From Pomphorhynchus laevis (Eukaryota; Acanthocephala; Palaeacanthocephala; Echinorhynchida; Pomphorhynchidae), in the NCBI GenBank assembly GCA_012934845.2, contig WNNJ02002915.1:39626-103625 (forward strand): a DNA stretch of 64,000 nt. Reading direction: 5' to 3'. The notes under the pieces are model-generated. The model ran no database searches. It saw nothing but the letters and a program-made list of their open reading frames with translations, and was not told the origin of the DNA. The position numbers and the translations under genes were made by a program. Below, piece by piece: positions 54,663 through 64,000 of the stretch. Within the stretch, counting starts at the first letter, position 1, and the number at the start of each line of letters is the position of its first letter.

Positions 54663-56336
54663 TTATTTATTATCCATATATAAAAATTTGCCACTTAAGA
54701 GTTTAAATTTATTCTTTATATTATTGTGTTGATTTATATATTTTACTATTTTCTGCTTGATGTTATTTTTATAGTAACCTAGTTTAAAATATGTATCTAT
54801 TAAATTATTTAAATGATTTTGAAGAAAGCCAATATCATTACATATTGTTGCAATTCTTAAAATTTCATTATTTAATGTATTATATTTTATATTATATGGT
54901 ATGCATGAATGCTCATGCAAAAATATGTTTCTTGTAAATTTAAATATGTCATCTTTACGATATAAATTAATAGTAGTTTTAGTTAATGTTAATTTAATGT
55001 TCATATCTAGATATACACCTTCTTTATCATTAATATTGGTTTTGTTAAGAATAAGGCTTTCTGGATAAATGTGCTCACTAATTGAATAAAAATTATTAGA
55101 ATTAAATACACATATATCATCAATGTATCGAAACATATATTTCATATATTTATATTGTTTAGATTTAGTTTTTACACAGTTATGAACAAATTCATATTCT
55201 ATAAAGCTTAAAAACAAGTCAGCTATAATTGGGCTACTATTACCACCCATTGGAACACCTTTTACTTGTCTAAATATAGATGTCCCTACTTTTAAATAAT
55301 TTTGATTTATCAAAATATTTAAGGATTCTATTAATTCAATTTTATCCATATATTTATATTTATTTGATGGTTTAATTTTTGTTAGATAGGCGTTATAATT
55401 ATTATAACATATATATGTATATCTTTTTCCGAATATAAGGTTAATTAATTTTACTAACGCTTCTTTAATATCTACTAAATCTAGATTTGTATAAAGCGTA
55501 CTAAAATCGTATGTATTTATATTTTGAAAATTTATTCCTTTTGTCTGTTCTAAAAATTCTTTTGTAGAATTAATACTGAAATAGTGTTTTATACCAGTAT
55601 TAATTTCGATTACCTTGCAATATTTTTTAAAATGTGCTTTAATTACTTTAAGTATTTTATTCATATAGACAGAAAGTGGTTTTAATGTACATTTAAACGC
55701 ACTACATATGAACCTAGGTTTTATTGGATTTTTATGTAATTTTGGATTCCAATATAATATAGGTATAGTTTTATTATCTAATTCAACCTTTATACCCTTT
55801 TTATCCATTATAGAACAGTGACTTGTAATAATTGTTTCTAAACTCAACTCACTACGTTCATATGTTGGATTTACATTTAAATCATTAGAATTAACCTCTT
55901 TCATTAGTATATCATAATAAAGCTTTTTGCATATGAAGACAAAGTTATTACTAGCTTTATCAATAGTTGTTATTATATAGTTATCCTTTAATTTAGTAAG
56001 TTCTTTATACATATCTTTATTAATTTTATCTTTCCTTTTATAATTGTTTGTTATTTTCATTTTATTTTTAATTTTATCAAATATATAATCTTTCCAAATT
56101 TTTATCTTAGATATATTCGAGCTTTCACTATTAATCAGCTTACTAAAGTAATCATTTAAGTTATTATATAACGAACTGTAAATTTTATTTTTGTCGTTGT
56201 TGTTATTTAATCTATATTTATACCCTTTTGGTAGCAGCTTTATTAATTCACAATTTTCAATTAATTCCTGATTATGGGTACATATATGTTCATTTATTTT
56301 ATCAAAACTAAGACTTTTACAATTGCATTCTGTTTA
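54663..56336 (-). CDS. Naiad reverse transcriptase frame
   Basis: Open from about 56336 (CNCKSLSFDKINEHIC) to TAA at 54663, about 557 codons; the first ATG gives 465. Upstream it is separated from the endonuclease by a TAA near 56345 and a shift. Motifs: LLPKGYKYR, NYIITTIDKASNNFVFIC, YWNPKLHKNPIKPRFI (RT2-like), INTYDFSTLYTNL (first catalytic Asp), KGVPMGGNSSPIIADLFL (motif B), FRYIDDICVFN (catalytic DD) and a Penelope-type C-terminus (NHLNNLIDTYFKLGY). Telomerase-related Penelope RT fold by family knowledge. Very AT-rich codon use like its surroundings. Confidence 0.88.
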
Positions 56337-56541
56337 CATTATGTTTCTAATATTATCGTTACATATTGATTTTAATTCTTTATTATAATTACAATTTTTT
56401 GTGTTAATGATGGTAAGAGTTTATACCTTATTTTAGGAATATATTTACTTTAATATAACCCTATTATTTCTTTACTTTTAGAATTATTTAAAAGTCCGGC
56501 CATATTTATGTTATCTATACATTTATTAATGAAGTTTATGG

Positions 56542-57231
56542 TTAATCTATATTTTTATTGTTATTATTAACATTTATTGTTCGATTATAGTATTTTATAT
56601 TACAATAACTGTCTATTATACAACTTAGCCTATCATAATCGTTAATTAATTTTTGATTTATTGAACATATGATATCTTTAGAAAAACTTTTTATATTTAC
56701 ATAAAGATCTTTCACCTTATTATTATCTCTTAAAAGTTGTCTTAATATTTCTAATTGTTCATTTATATACATATCTTTTTTAATATTTTTAACTCTATTT
56801 TTCCTATTCCTTTTATCACCATGACTTCTTGGTTTGCGTTTAACCGGATTATTATAATATAGTTGTTTATTATGTATTATACTATTTCTGCAAATTCCTT
56901 GTACCACGTCATTCAATCCTAATGGGTACATGGAATTAAGCGTTTTAATCCAAAAATCTTCATTTTCTAATAGTTTTTGATTTAATATTGAAATGTTTTC
57001 TTCGATAATATGTTCTGAAATAAATAATTTACAGTTTTTAATATCATGTCCTATTAATCTCATATGTTTATGAAATATAGTTTGACTATTATGCTGTATA
57101 TTATATATGTGTTGCCTAAACCTAGTTTTTAACATTTGATATGTTTTTCCTATATATTGCAATCCACATGTACATTGTATTAGATACACTACACATAGTG
57201 TATCTAATAGCTCCTCACTTCCCATCATCAT
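56542..57231 (-). CDS. Naiad GIY-YIG endonuclease frame (N-terminal)
   Basis: 229 codons from the ATG cluster at 57231. VVYLIQCTCGLQYIGKT gives the GIY-YIG signature with a CTC pair close by. TRFRQHIYNIQHNSQ supplies the Arg/His helix, and a C-terminal acidic residue region (LLENEDFWIKTLNSMYPLGL) probably holds the catalytic Glu. A basic linker follows (KRKPRSHGDKRNRKNRVK), then NVNNNNKNID and a stop. The frame nearly continues into KLTINFINKCIDNIN, so it was probably fused to the RT originally. The endonuclease would nick target DNA for reverse transcription. Confidence 0.82.
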   Translation of the reverse strand: MMMGSEELLDTLCVVYLIQCTCGLQYIGKTYQMLKTRFRQHIYNIQHNSQTIFHKHMRLIGHDIKNCKLFISEHIIEENISILNQKLLENEDFWIKTLNSMYPLGLNDVVQGICRNSIIHNKQLYYNNPVKRKPRSHGDKRNRKNRVKNIKKDMYINEQLEILRQLLRDNNKVKDLYVNIKSFSKDIICSINQKLINDYDRLSCIIDSYCNIKYYNRTINVNNNNKNID

Positions 57232-57297
57232 AAGGATTACAATAAAGAGTTAAAATTTATTGAATGTGAAACATTTTATTGTAATCCTGATGATGAT
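57223..57297. repeat. Hairpin at the Naiad 5' end
   Basis: catcatcataaggattacaa at 57223 onward is complementary, with one bulge, to ttgtaatcctgatgatgat ending at 57297. It spans the start codons of the endonuclease frame. A second small hairpin, tagatacacta/tagtgtatcta, lies at 57181-57206. Confidence 0.75.
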
Positions 57298-57508
57298 AGC
57301 AGAAGCTATAACAACTATATAATTAAAATTGAAGAAGATTATGGGTTTAATATTTATTATGTTTAAATAAGAATGTGAATTGTAATTTATAACTTTCATT
57401 TAAATATCATTTTTGTTTCAAAAAATGATAGGGAAATATCAAATAAAAATTTTCCTTCTTTCTTTGATCTAGTTCCAATAATTCTTTATCAATAATGGAT
57501 CATTAGAA

Positions 57509-58023
57509 AATTTAAATCAAGTAATTATAATTGAAATATTTTTAGAATAATAATTTAGTTTAATAATAAAAATATCAACAATTAATAAATAAATTATTTT
57601 TGTTAATTTATGATTTACATTTTAAAATATATTGTTTCAAATACGCGCCTTTGTATGACTGTAATTTCATCCAAAACGTTATAAATTGATTATCAATATT
57701 TGATTAAGTTATAAATTTATAACTTATAAATTACTTACAATAATTTATAAGTTATAAATTGATTAATAATATTTGCATCTTAAACGTTTATCGTCTTATC
57801 ACTAAATGTTGGGAGATTATGTAAGAGATTAAATATTAGGAGATTATTGTGATTCACTTAATACTTAAAATAATTATCAAATGTATTAATTACCTGCATT
57901 TTTAGTACACGCTTTCAAGTAAATTGTCTATTCCTATTTAGAAGACTATAATTTAAAAAACATTTCAATGATAATAAGCTGAATCTTTTAATAATCTAAA
58001 TTTATCGTATATTTCGTTTTGAG
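57509..58023. other. SGF29 intron, 3' end
   Basis: AT-rich. A local repeat of ataagttataaatt words near 57700-57760. Ends in ttttgag, the acceptor of the last SGF29 exon. Confidence 0.35.
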
Positions 58024-58245
58024 ATTGTGTTAGCCTTGTTTCCACAAACAACGTGCTTTTATAAAGGGATAGTAGAATCCCCACCGCTGACAGCTCAAAG
58101 CAGTTATGTTATTAAATTCGAAGATAATACCTACCCGGATGGATTCTCTCCTCCAATGCACGTTCATCAGCTTTATGTGCTAAAATACAAAGACCACACT
58201 TCGATAGATTCTGCGATGCTAATGTCCATCTATGAAACTGATTGA
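58024..58245 (+). CDS. SGF29: SGF29 terminal exon (second Tudor domain)
   Basis: After ttttgag the frame IVLALFPQTTCFYKGIVESP, then YVIKFEDNTYPDGFSPPM and VHQLYVLKYK matches the second SGF29 Tudor repeat (family pattern VLALYPQTTCFY ... FEDTSYADGYSPP). The aromatic residues that bind methyl-lysine and the FED motif are present. It joins in phase 0 to the exon ending at 53765. TGA at 58243. The intervening 4.26-kb intron contains the Naiad element. The gene converges on RPL12, whose stop lies 404 bp further right on the other strand. Confidence 0.92.
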   Translation: MVLALFPQTTCFYKGIVESPPLTAQSSYVIKFEDNTYPDGFSPPMHVHQLYVLKYKDHTSIDSAMLMSIYETD

Positions 58246-58648
58246 TTTTGTGATTTCGGAATCTAAAAATTATGTTTACAAACTTTTCTATATACAAGTA
58301 AATCCATTTGTTTCTTAATTAGCTTTGTTGTTCGTGGTTTAAGAATCTAATCTATACAGTAATGAGCTCAACTGAATTTGAGCACAAAATTATATTAAAA
58401 TTTGCTGTTTTAGTTACATTCCTAGTATTCAAGTACATATTTAGATTTAAGTACACAATTAGGTTGCGAATTATTATTAATTGATAAATAATTATAATAA
58501 TTTTTAATTAATTAATCAGCATAATTCACTACTTAAGAAAAATAAACGCGCATTGTTTTATTTAAAAAAAAAACAAGTTTCTGTCCACACTGTTGCGGCA
58601 ATTCATTCCTAAAACACAAAATCGTTATTTTCCATATTCTCGAAACGC
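58246..58648. other. Tail-to-tail intergenic region between SGF29 and RPL12
   Basis: AT-rich. It must hold both 3' UTRs. An aataaa at 58549-58554 could serve SGF29. No repeat recognised. Confidence 0.45.
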
Positions 58649-58749
58649 TTACATTACCGAGGGAACAGCCAACGTACATTCATTGATTGCGTTAATTACT
58701 TGACGAGGAGTTTTTCCATCTATCAAGCAGCCAACTGAGTTACACGTTC
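58649..58749 (-). CDS. RPL12: RPL12 (uL11) terminal exon
   Basis: On the minus strand, after tttaag, the frame reads GTCNSVGCLIDGKTPRQVIN and AINECTLAVPSVM with TAA at 58651-58649. It matches the C-terminus of ribosomal protein L12 (GTAQSVGCNVDG ... II-AIN). The junction codon is completed by the phase-1 donor at 60055. Intron of 1305 nt. Confidence 0.92.
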
Positions 58750-59429
58750 CTTAAATAAAAACATCACGCCTTTGCAAACTTATAAAATCGTCTAATGATG
58801 CATTTTAATACAGCTTTTCATCTATTGTGATTTAAAAAAAATTACTTCCTAATTTTTTAGAACGGCTAGTGACTTAAAAATGACCTCAAAAGTTACTTTA
58901 AAAGACATTTAATCGTGATGCTTGTGTTAGGTAATGAAAGATGATTTCTAATCCATAGTTAATCAAACTCAATACATAATCATGATGCGTAAAGCCATAA
59001 CTTATCAAAGACTACCAGGCAATCCTAGATAATACTCATGCGTTTGTATATCAACCTGAGATCGTTGCAGAATAGGGCTTAGCGAATTATTGATCGCTTA
59101 AATCATAAATGCTCGATAATGCGTTAATAAGTACTCACTAGCAAATGTGGGATTTTGCAATTTGTTATTTATAATTAAGAAACTTATCCTATTAGAAACT
59201 AACAAATAAGAAACTTATCCTAATTATAAAAGTTATCATATTTATTCTAGTTTCTGCTACTTAAATAAACTGACTTTTCATAAACTACCGTGTTGACCGT
59301 CACAATGTGCATTAGGCGAAAATTATAGTAATTAGCCATTATGAATGTATTTAAGTATACAGACCATTGTATTTTAATAATTATTATTAAAATACATGAA
59401 TATTAAAAAAACGTTTTAATAAATATTAA

Positions 59430-59635
59430 AATTCTTGATTATTATTTAATAAAAATGAAGAGTGAACACGCTTCATCATCGGGTGCCCCAACGTCTTTCG
59501 ACAACGCGATCTTGTGGCATTTAGGTGTGCCAAAGAGAAGTCAATAGAGAGTGCACGCTCGAGGTTTGAACCCGTACATAGAGTTTGCAATGCGCACGCC
59601 CTCACCATTCGGCAACGCTAGGCTTATTTAATAAT
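59430..59635 (-). mobile_element. tRNA-derived SINE in an RPL12 intron
   Basis: Minus strand: a head with an A-box-like GTTGCCGAATGGTGAGGG (59616-59599) and a B box GGGTTCAAACC (59572-59562), spaced like a tRNA gene. An unrelated body follows, then AT-rich sequence near 59440. The head could pair as a degenerate tRNA but the anticodon arm is poor. Same strand as RPL12. Confidence 0.6.
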
Positions 59636-60054
59636 ACTAATTATAAAAATCTTAATATTAATCTAATCAATATTTCATTAAAACAGTATTTACAATACGT
59701 TTAACACCACATTAGCACTACAAAAATTAAAAAAAAATCTTTATTTTCGCTTCGCGCAAATGCTAAAATATCTAAATTAAATAATGAATGCATTAAAAAA
59801 TATATATCAATAGACACTAATGTATATAAATATATATGTAGACTATAATATAGACTACAAATATCTAAAAAATATTAACTTACGACTAAATATATACACC
59901 AAATTTTATTTATGTAAAAATACAAGCAAAATTCTCGGTAGCCTAACTAAACCAAATGCGATTAATTATTTAAATTACACATTACATTTTGCAAAATGAT
60001 AGAATACCAAATCATTAATTGTTAAATTAATTTAATTCTAAATTGTCGAATTAC

Positions 60055-60162
60055 CTAGAACTGATTTGACTGTACCAACTAGTTGTCTTGACATTGAACG
60101 AGGTTGCAAGAGTCTTGCAATATCAATGACATCATCGAATGTTATTGTGCCATTGTGACGAA
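60055..60162 (-). CDS. RPL12: RPL12 (uL11) internal exon
   Basis: After catttttag on the minus strand: VRHNGTITFDDVIDIARLLQ and PRSMSRQLVGTVKSVLG, ending at donor GTAATT. It aligns with the L12 segment KHSGNITFDEIVNIAR ... SLARELSGTIKEILG. Phase 1 at both ends. uL11 forms part of the GTPase-associated stalk base of the large ribosomal subunit. Confidence 0.92.
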
Positions 60163-62040
60163 CTAAAAATGCAGACACAAATTCCAAAATTACATTTCTG
60201 AAAATTTGTAAAAATTTGACCGGTGATAAGAACTTTGCCCGTAAAATATTTGCCGTTAAGTCTTAGCAGTTTCGGTTACTTTTATAATCTTTACTATTTT
60301 TTGCAATTTTTAAATAAGTATTTATGACTGATTTCATAAAAATACACAATAAAAAAATTCACTTTAAAAAATGTGTTTAAATATACATCTTTTATCGCCG
60401 AAGCAATAAACTACTTGAAATTTCGTGCATATCATTTTTTAATCAGATGCGAACATAGCAACTCGACCTATGCAAACTTGCTCACCTAATTTTAAAAATG
60501 TATTTAATTGCCTCGCTAATAAAATATGTATTTTAAATAGATATTTTGAATATGCATCTTTAAATATGTATTTTTTATTCGATTTGTCTAAAGATATAAA
60601 ATATCCTTTTGGTCTAATAAATAAAAAGAATATTTTGTACAATTTTAGCCCAACTAAATGGCTGGAAGAAATTGTGAATAATTATAATTATATCATATAT
60701 TGGTCTACAAGAGGATTCAAAACCCACAAACATCTTTCGTGGATTATATTAATCAACATTTATTAATAAATATGTTGCGCGAAAATCTGTTAAATTCGAA
60801 AATTTATATTCCTAAGTTGACTAAGAAGCGACTATGTACAAAAGAAAATTGTTAAGAATCTTTAAAAAACTAAAATAATTTAATTACCGGACTACTATTT
60901 TTATTTAATTATGCAAAATAATATTATACCAGTATAAACTTTATATAAAGTTTATAAATATTTAAAATATATAAAACTTTAAAAAAATATATATATTTCA
61001 AAATAATTTATTTATTGATCTATTAATTGTGATCCAATTACTGATCACAATTTTGTAGTCAATATTTTTTCTTGTGACCCATTTATTTCTTGATTTATAT
61101 CTTGATCATATAATTGAACCTAAATGGGATATAGCAAAATAGTTCATTAACAAACTAATATAAACGGTTTTTATTGATGTAAAAGATTTCGCATAATTAA
61201 ATATATACTGTTCAGTAGTACTGCCATTTGTATGGAACTTAGATTTTAATATCGGCAAATTAACAGGTATCATGATCACTAAGGAAGGTTTCTAATAAAT
61301 CATATAATTTAACTCAGTCCACGTATTATGTCCAATATACTCAGAAATTTAAAATATTTTGATCTTAAGATTTTCCATAATGTTGATTTTTGTAAAAGTA
61401 TCGCTTATTAATGTCTTTATGAATTTATAAATTGAAAACTTTATTTCCTTTTTGATTTTAAGCTTTTATTATAAACAAATAATAATTTTTAAATAAATTA
61501 CATTTCATTAAATTAAATAAATTGATTGTTTCTTAAAGAATATTTCTGATTTGTGTTAGCAATATATACAACCTAATTTTTATAAACCAATTAATAAATA
61601 TTCCATTTAATATAATTAATATTAGAGGTAATCAACAGAACAGCACCATCAAAACGAAATCTAGATATATTTAACATAAGTATATGTTCACAGTTTGACT
61701 ATAAACAGTTTAATGATCCCTGAAGATAACTCTATTGTTAATAAACTTTTCTGCTCGGATTTTAAACACGAGATTTTGGAGAAATACAGTTGCAATAATA
61801 ACGATGTTCCTTAACAATGTTATTTTGTATAGTCCCATTTTCTACCAATAAATAATCGTGGTATTAACATTAGTTAACAAAAGCACCGAGTTTACCGCCT
61901 TGATTTATTAAAATGAGATAAACACCTTTATTTTTTAAATTCAAAAAATGCCTTGGTTCAGCAAACGCTTCTTTTGTAAAGAAACGTTTGTTTGTAACGA
62001 AGCTTTTATCGAAAATTATTTGCCGATAATTAATACTTAC
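60163..62040. other. RPL12 intron
   Basis: 1878 nt. Open frames near 60439-60770 on both strands are AT-driven and were not recognised. No element identified. Confidence 0.4.
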
Positions 62041-62221
62041 CATTTTTTACTTTCTTTCGGTCTCTCTGTGGTTCGTTTAATGCTTTTATGATTAAAGAAC
62101 TTGCCGTAGGAACTACCATCATCTCCGCCTTTCGATTCTGAATGGTCATTTTGATTGTTACTCTGATATTTTTATAATCTTTACTTAGGTTGGATATTTG
62201 TTCTGCAATCAATTTTGGTTG
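62041..62221 (-). CDS. RPL12: RPL12 (uL11) exon with the N-domain/core junction
   Basis: After tttgttgtag on the minus strand: PKLIAEQISNLSKDYKNIRV and TIKMTIQNRKAEMMVVPTAS, then LIIKALNEPQRDRKKVKN, ending at donor GTAAGT (62040-62035). It corresponds to [20 protein letters not shown] ... LIIKALKEPPRDRKKQKN of L12. The first part of the protein (about 35-40 residues ending in GPLGLS in other animals) is not encoded within the remaining 1.8 kb as far as I can see, so its exon probably lies beyond the window. Confidence 0.92.
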
Positions 62222-64000
62222 CTACAACAAAAATCAAACATAGAATACAGTCAAATGAAATCGAAGTTAAAATTAAAAAGATTATTTTTAATAATCAGGC
62301 GTGCAGAATCATGTGTGATACACTAGCCAAATGTCCATTTAGTTAATTCATCCAACAGACTGTCCTGTCTTAGTATGGTATAAACTGCTCTATTGTAAAT
62401 TCACGGGTGTGGCAGTCTAAGCCACATCTGATTTTCAGACGAATAATGAACTAACCGACTTGTATCAGCCGTAGAGATAATAGCAAGGGCAACTTGGGCG
62501 AAGTCTGTGAGCTTACTGACCATAGACCAGCTTCTAACATATTTTTATTTGACAATCAACTTTGTGTTGATAAGCAGAAAACACCCAAAACCGTCGTCTA
62601 AAAGGTCTATGCTTAACAACATTGTTCTAATAAGCATTTTAGAAAATTCACCTGGTGTACCTTCTTTGACCGAGGTAGACGAAGAATATTTAGAACAGAC
62701 ATTTAATCATGTCGGTTACATATCATGTCATAATTATAGTTATAAATAGACGACAAAATAACAAATGCGCTAGTGTTTAGGTGATTCGACATAAAGCTCT
62801 TAAGACCATTAATGTTGAAATCTTGAAAGAGGTTAACAAGTATCTTAAGAATTGCATTAAAGTTGAAAAGGATTCCCAGTGAGTGATAAAACGGGATGAT
62901 GAAACGAATCTATAGGGTGAATTCCATTTAAATATCTATCAGTCTGATAAACTCGCTAAGTTACTAGATAGAATTTTTCAAGAAAATGATTGAAATTGAA
63001 AAAAAATGATTGAAAATGATTGTGATTTAGTCGAGGCAACGGAACTACGGATCAAACATTTTCACTCTCACAAAAAATTCTTATACGTTGTAAAAGTTCG
63101 CCCTTTCAAAACAAATGTTTTGTGGATCTATGCTTTTACAAATGTTTTTTGCTGGTTTCGATTTTAATAAGTTAGCGTGCTTTTGATCGATTCACGAATA
63201 GGTAATAAGGTACAATGCAGGATAGTTAGTAGATTTTCTAATACAAATACAATTAGTTTGTTTTGGATCAAAGGGTCATCAGAAATCCGGATTGTGAAAA
63301 AGTTACAACCAAATGTAAAGATGTTTAAGTGTTTAGCGGTATTGTTCTTGAGCGACAGTAGGAACTCACGTGATATTAAGATATTTATCTGATTAGCTAA
63401 TACGTTGTTTTTATAAATTCGTCATAGCAAAGGAACAAATGTGCCTTCGGGTAGTTTTATATTTATCGCTCAATATTCGTTCCCATAGTCGTTAAGATTT
63501 TTCTAATTTAATGTATGGCTATGAAATCTGAGGAACAACCGACAGCCGCAGTTACATATGACCGAGGTTCCTTTGTAGTCTGGAAAGATATCGAATCAAC
63601 ATAAGATCTGGCTCGACAGCGAATGACCTCAAGAATATCGAAAAAACGAATAATTTTAAACAACCTTATTCTCTTTGTTGTCTAGTAAGGCTACACTGTA
63701 GATTATTTGATTAGTGTTGCAGAGTAAAATTACTAACAGACGAAATTATATATGCCTGTGCCTTTAGAAAAACAAACGTTGTTCCCTTTAAACAAGCAAA
63801 TGAATATTTAGCAAATGTTTAAATTCAGCTAAATTTAATTATTATATTAATAATTAAAAATTATTAATCGTCATTTAGTCATATTTCAATTGAAATCAAT
63901 AATTAAATCAAAATCAATTCATAAAACTATAAATATTATATTGATCAACAAATTGTACGTTTCTTTTTGTTATTTTACCGGAAGATAGCGAAATATACAA
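62222..64000. other. Region upstream of the visible RPL12 exons
   Basis: No RPL12 N-terminal exon was found. Plus-strand stretches at 62507-62749, 62790-63110 and 63177-63392 have protein-like composition (for example NVEILKEVNKYLKNCIKVEK) broken by stops and may be a decayed coding sequence, family unknown. Confidence 0.3.

Larger units (their letters stand above)
54400..57508 (-). mobile_element. Naiad-type Penelope-like retroelement (permuted domains)
   Basis: Minus-strand order: RepA piece (57508-57424), GIY-YIG frame (57231-56542), an interrupted middle (56541-56337), RT frame (56336-54663), a 3' UTR with pseudoknot-forming sequence (54595-54539), then the RepB terminal block (54487-54400). 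The endonuclease precedes the RT, the reverse of canonical Penelope elements (compare 3870-2194 here). This permuted arrangement is known from the Naiad group of invertebrate Penelope-like elements. A few stops or shifts in the middle are the only lesions seen. It lies within a SGF29 intron, antisense to the gene. Confidence 0.85.

Noticed and set aside
58620-58760. Hammerhead core (TTGACGAGGAG) near the SGF29/RPL12 boundary
   Set aside because: No GAAA partner at the right distance; the sequence is the terminal RPL12 exon.
59426-59608. 60-codon minus-strand open frame as a gene
   Set aside because: It overlaps the tRNA-like head and body of the SINE; the frame is incidental.
62507-63392. 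Plus-strand open stretches as the RPL12 N-terminus or another gene
   Set aside because: Wrong strand for RPL12 and no recognisable motif; several start only at non-ATG codons and stops interrupt them.
1-64000. CRISPR array, prokaryotic operons or ribosomal RNA genes
   Set aside because: No regularly spaced repeats with unique spacers, no operon-like gene spacing and no rRNA sequence; introns and element content are eukaryotic.

Overview
The window is AT-rich metazoan DNA dominated by decayed and nested retroelements, with four host genes. GT-AG introns (two of about 45-51 nt, others of kilobases), non-LTR retrotransposons of several clades, Penelope-like elements and hammerhead-type ribozymes point to an invertebrate. 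A flatworm, rotifer or acanthocephalan grade fits best, but I cannot fix the species.

Host genes, left to right. (1) VPS34/PIK3C3, the class III phosphatidylinositol 3-kinase (18611-22329, +), intronless and split inside its kinase domain by a truncated LINE. (2) An arginine/serine-rich gene of unknown identity (28492-29545, probably spliced to 40704-40918, +). (3) SGF29, the SAGA/ATAC tandem-Tudor subunit (exons between 45107 and 58245, +), with an 8.0 kb and a 4.3 kb intron full of elements. (4) RPL12/uL11 (exons between 62221 and 58649, -), tail-to-tail with SGF29; its N-terminal exon was not found and may lie beyond the right edge.

Elements. 0-18 kb is a nest: a canonical Penelope element (RT then GIY-YIG, -) split by a LINE-A fragment with an 8-bp target duplication; CR1-like fragments; an RTE-like LINE split by a second LINE-A; and a nearly full-length LINE-A (13.15-17.74 kb) abutting a CR1 fragment. 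22.9-27.2 kb holds a foldback MITE, a nearly intact CR1-like LINE-C with a 25-bp target duplication, and the tail of another LINE. 31.0-31.9 kb is an old tandem repeat and 34.3-36.3 kb a decayed LINE-A. The SGF29 introns carry LINE-E (I/Jockey-like, -) flanked by 100-bp direct repeats, a second LINE-E tail flanked by 49-bp repeats, a hammerhead-bearing unit of about 337 bp, and a Naiad-type Penelope element with permuted domains (GIY-YIG before RT). Naiad 3' fragments also lie at 39 and 42.7 kb.

Most notable: a convincing hammerhead ribozyme at 52163-52250 (-) and a second candidate at 43154-43210 (-) whose flank recurs 304 bp away, both within 15 kb of the Naiad; a nested-pseudoknot structure in the Naiad 3' UTR; unusually long direct repeats and tRNA-like tails on LINE-E; and the disrupted VPS34. 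All family assignments come from reading translations by eye; no search was run.
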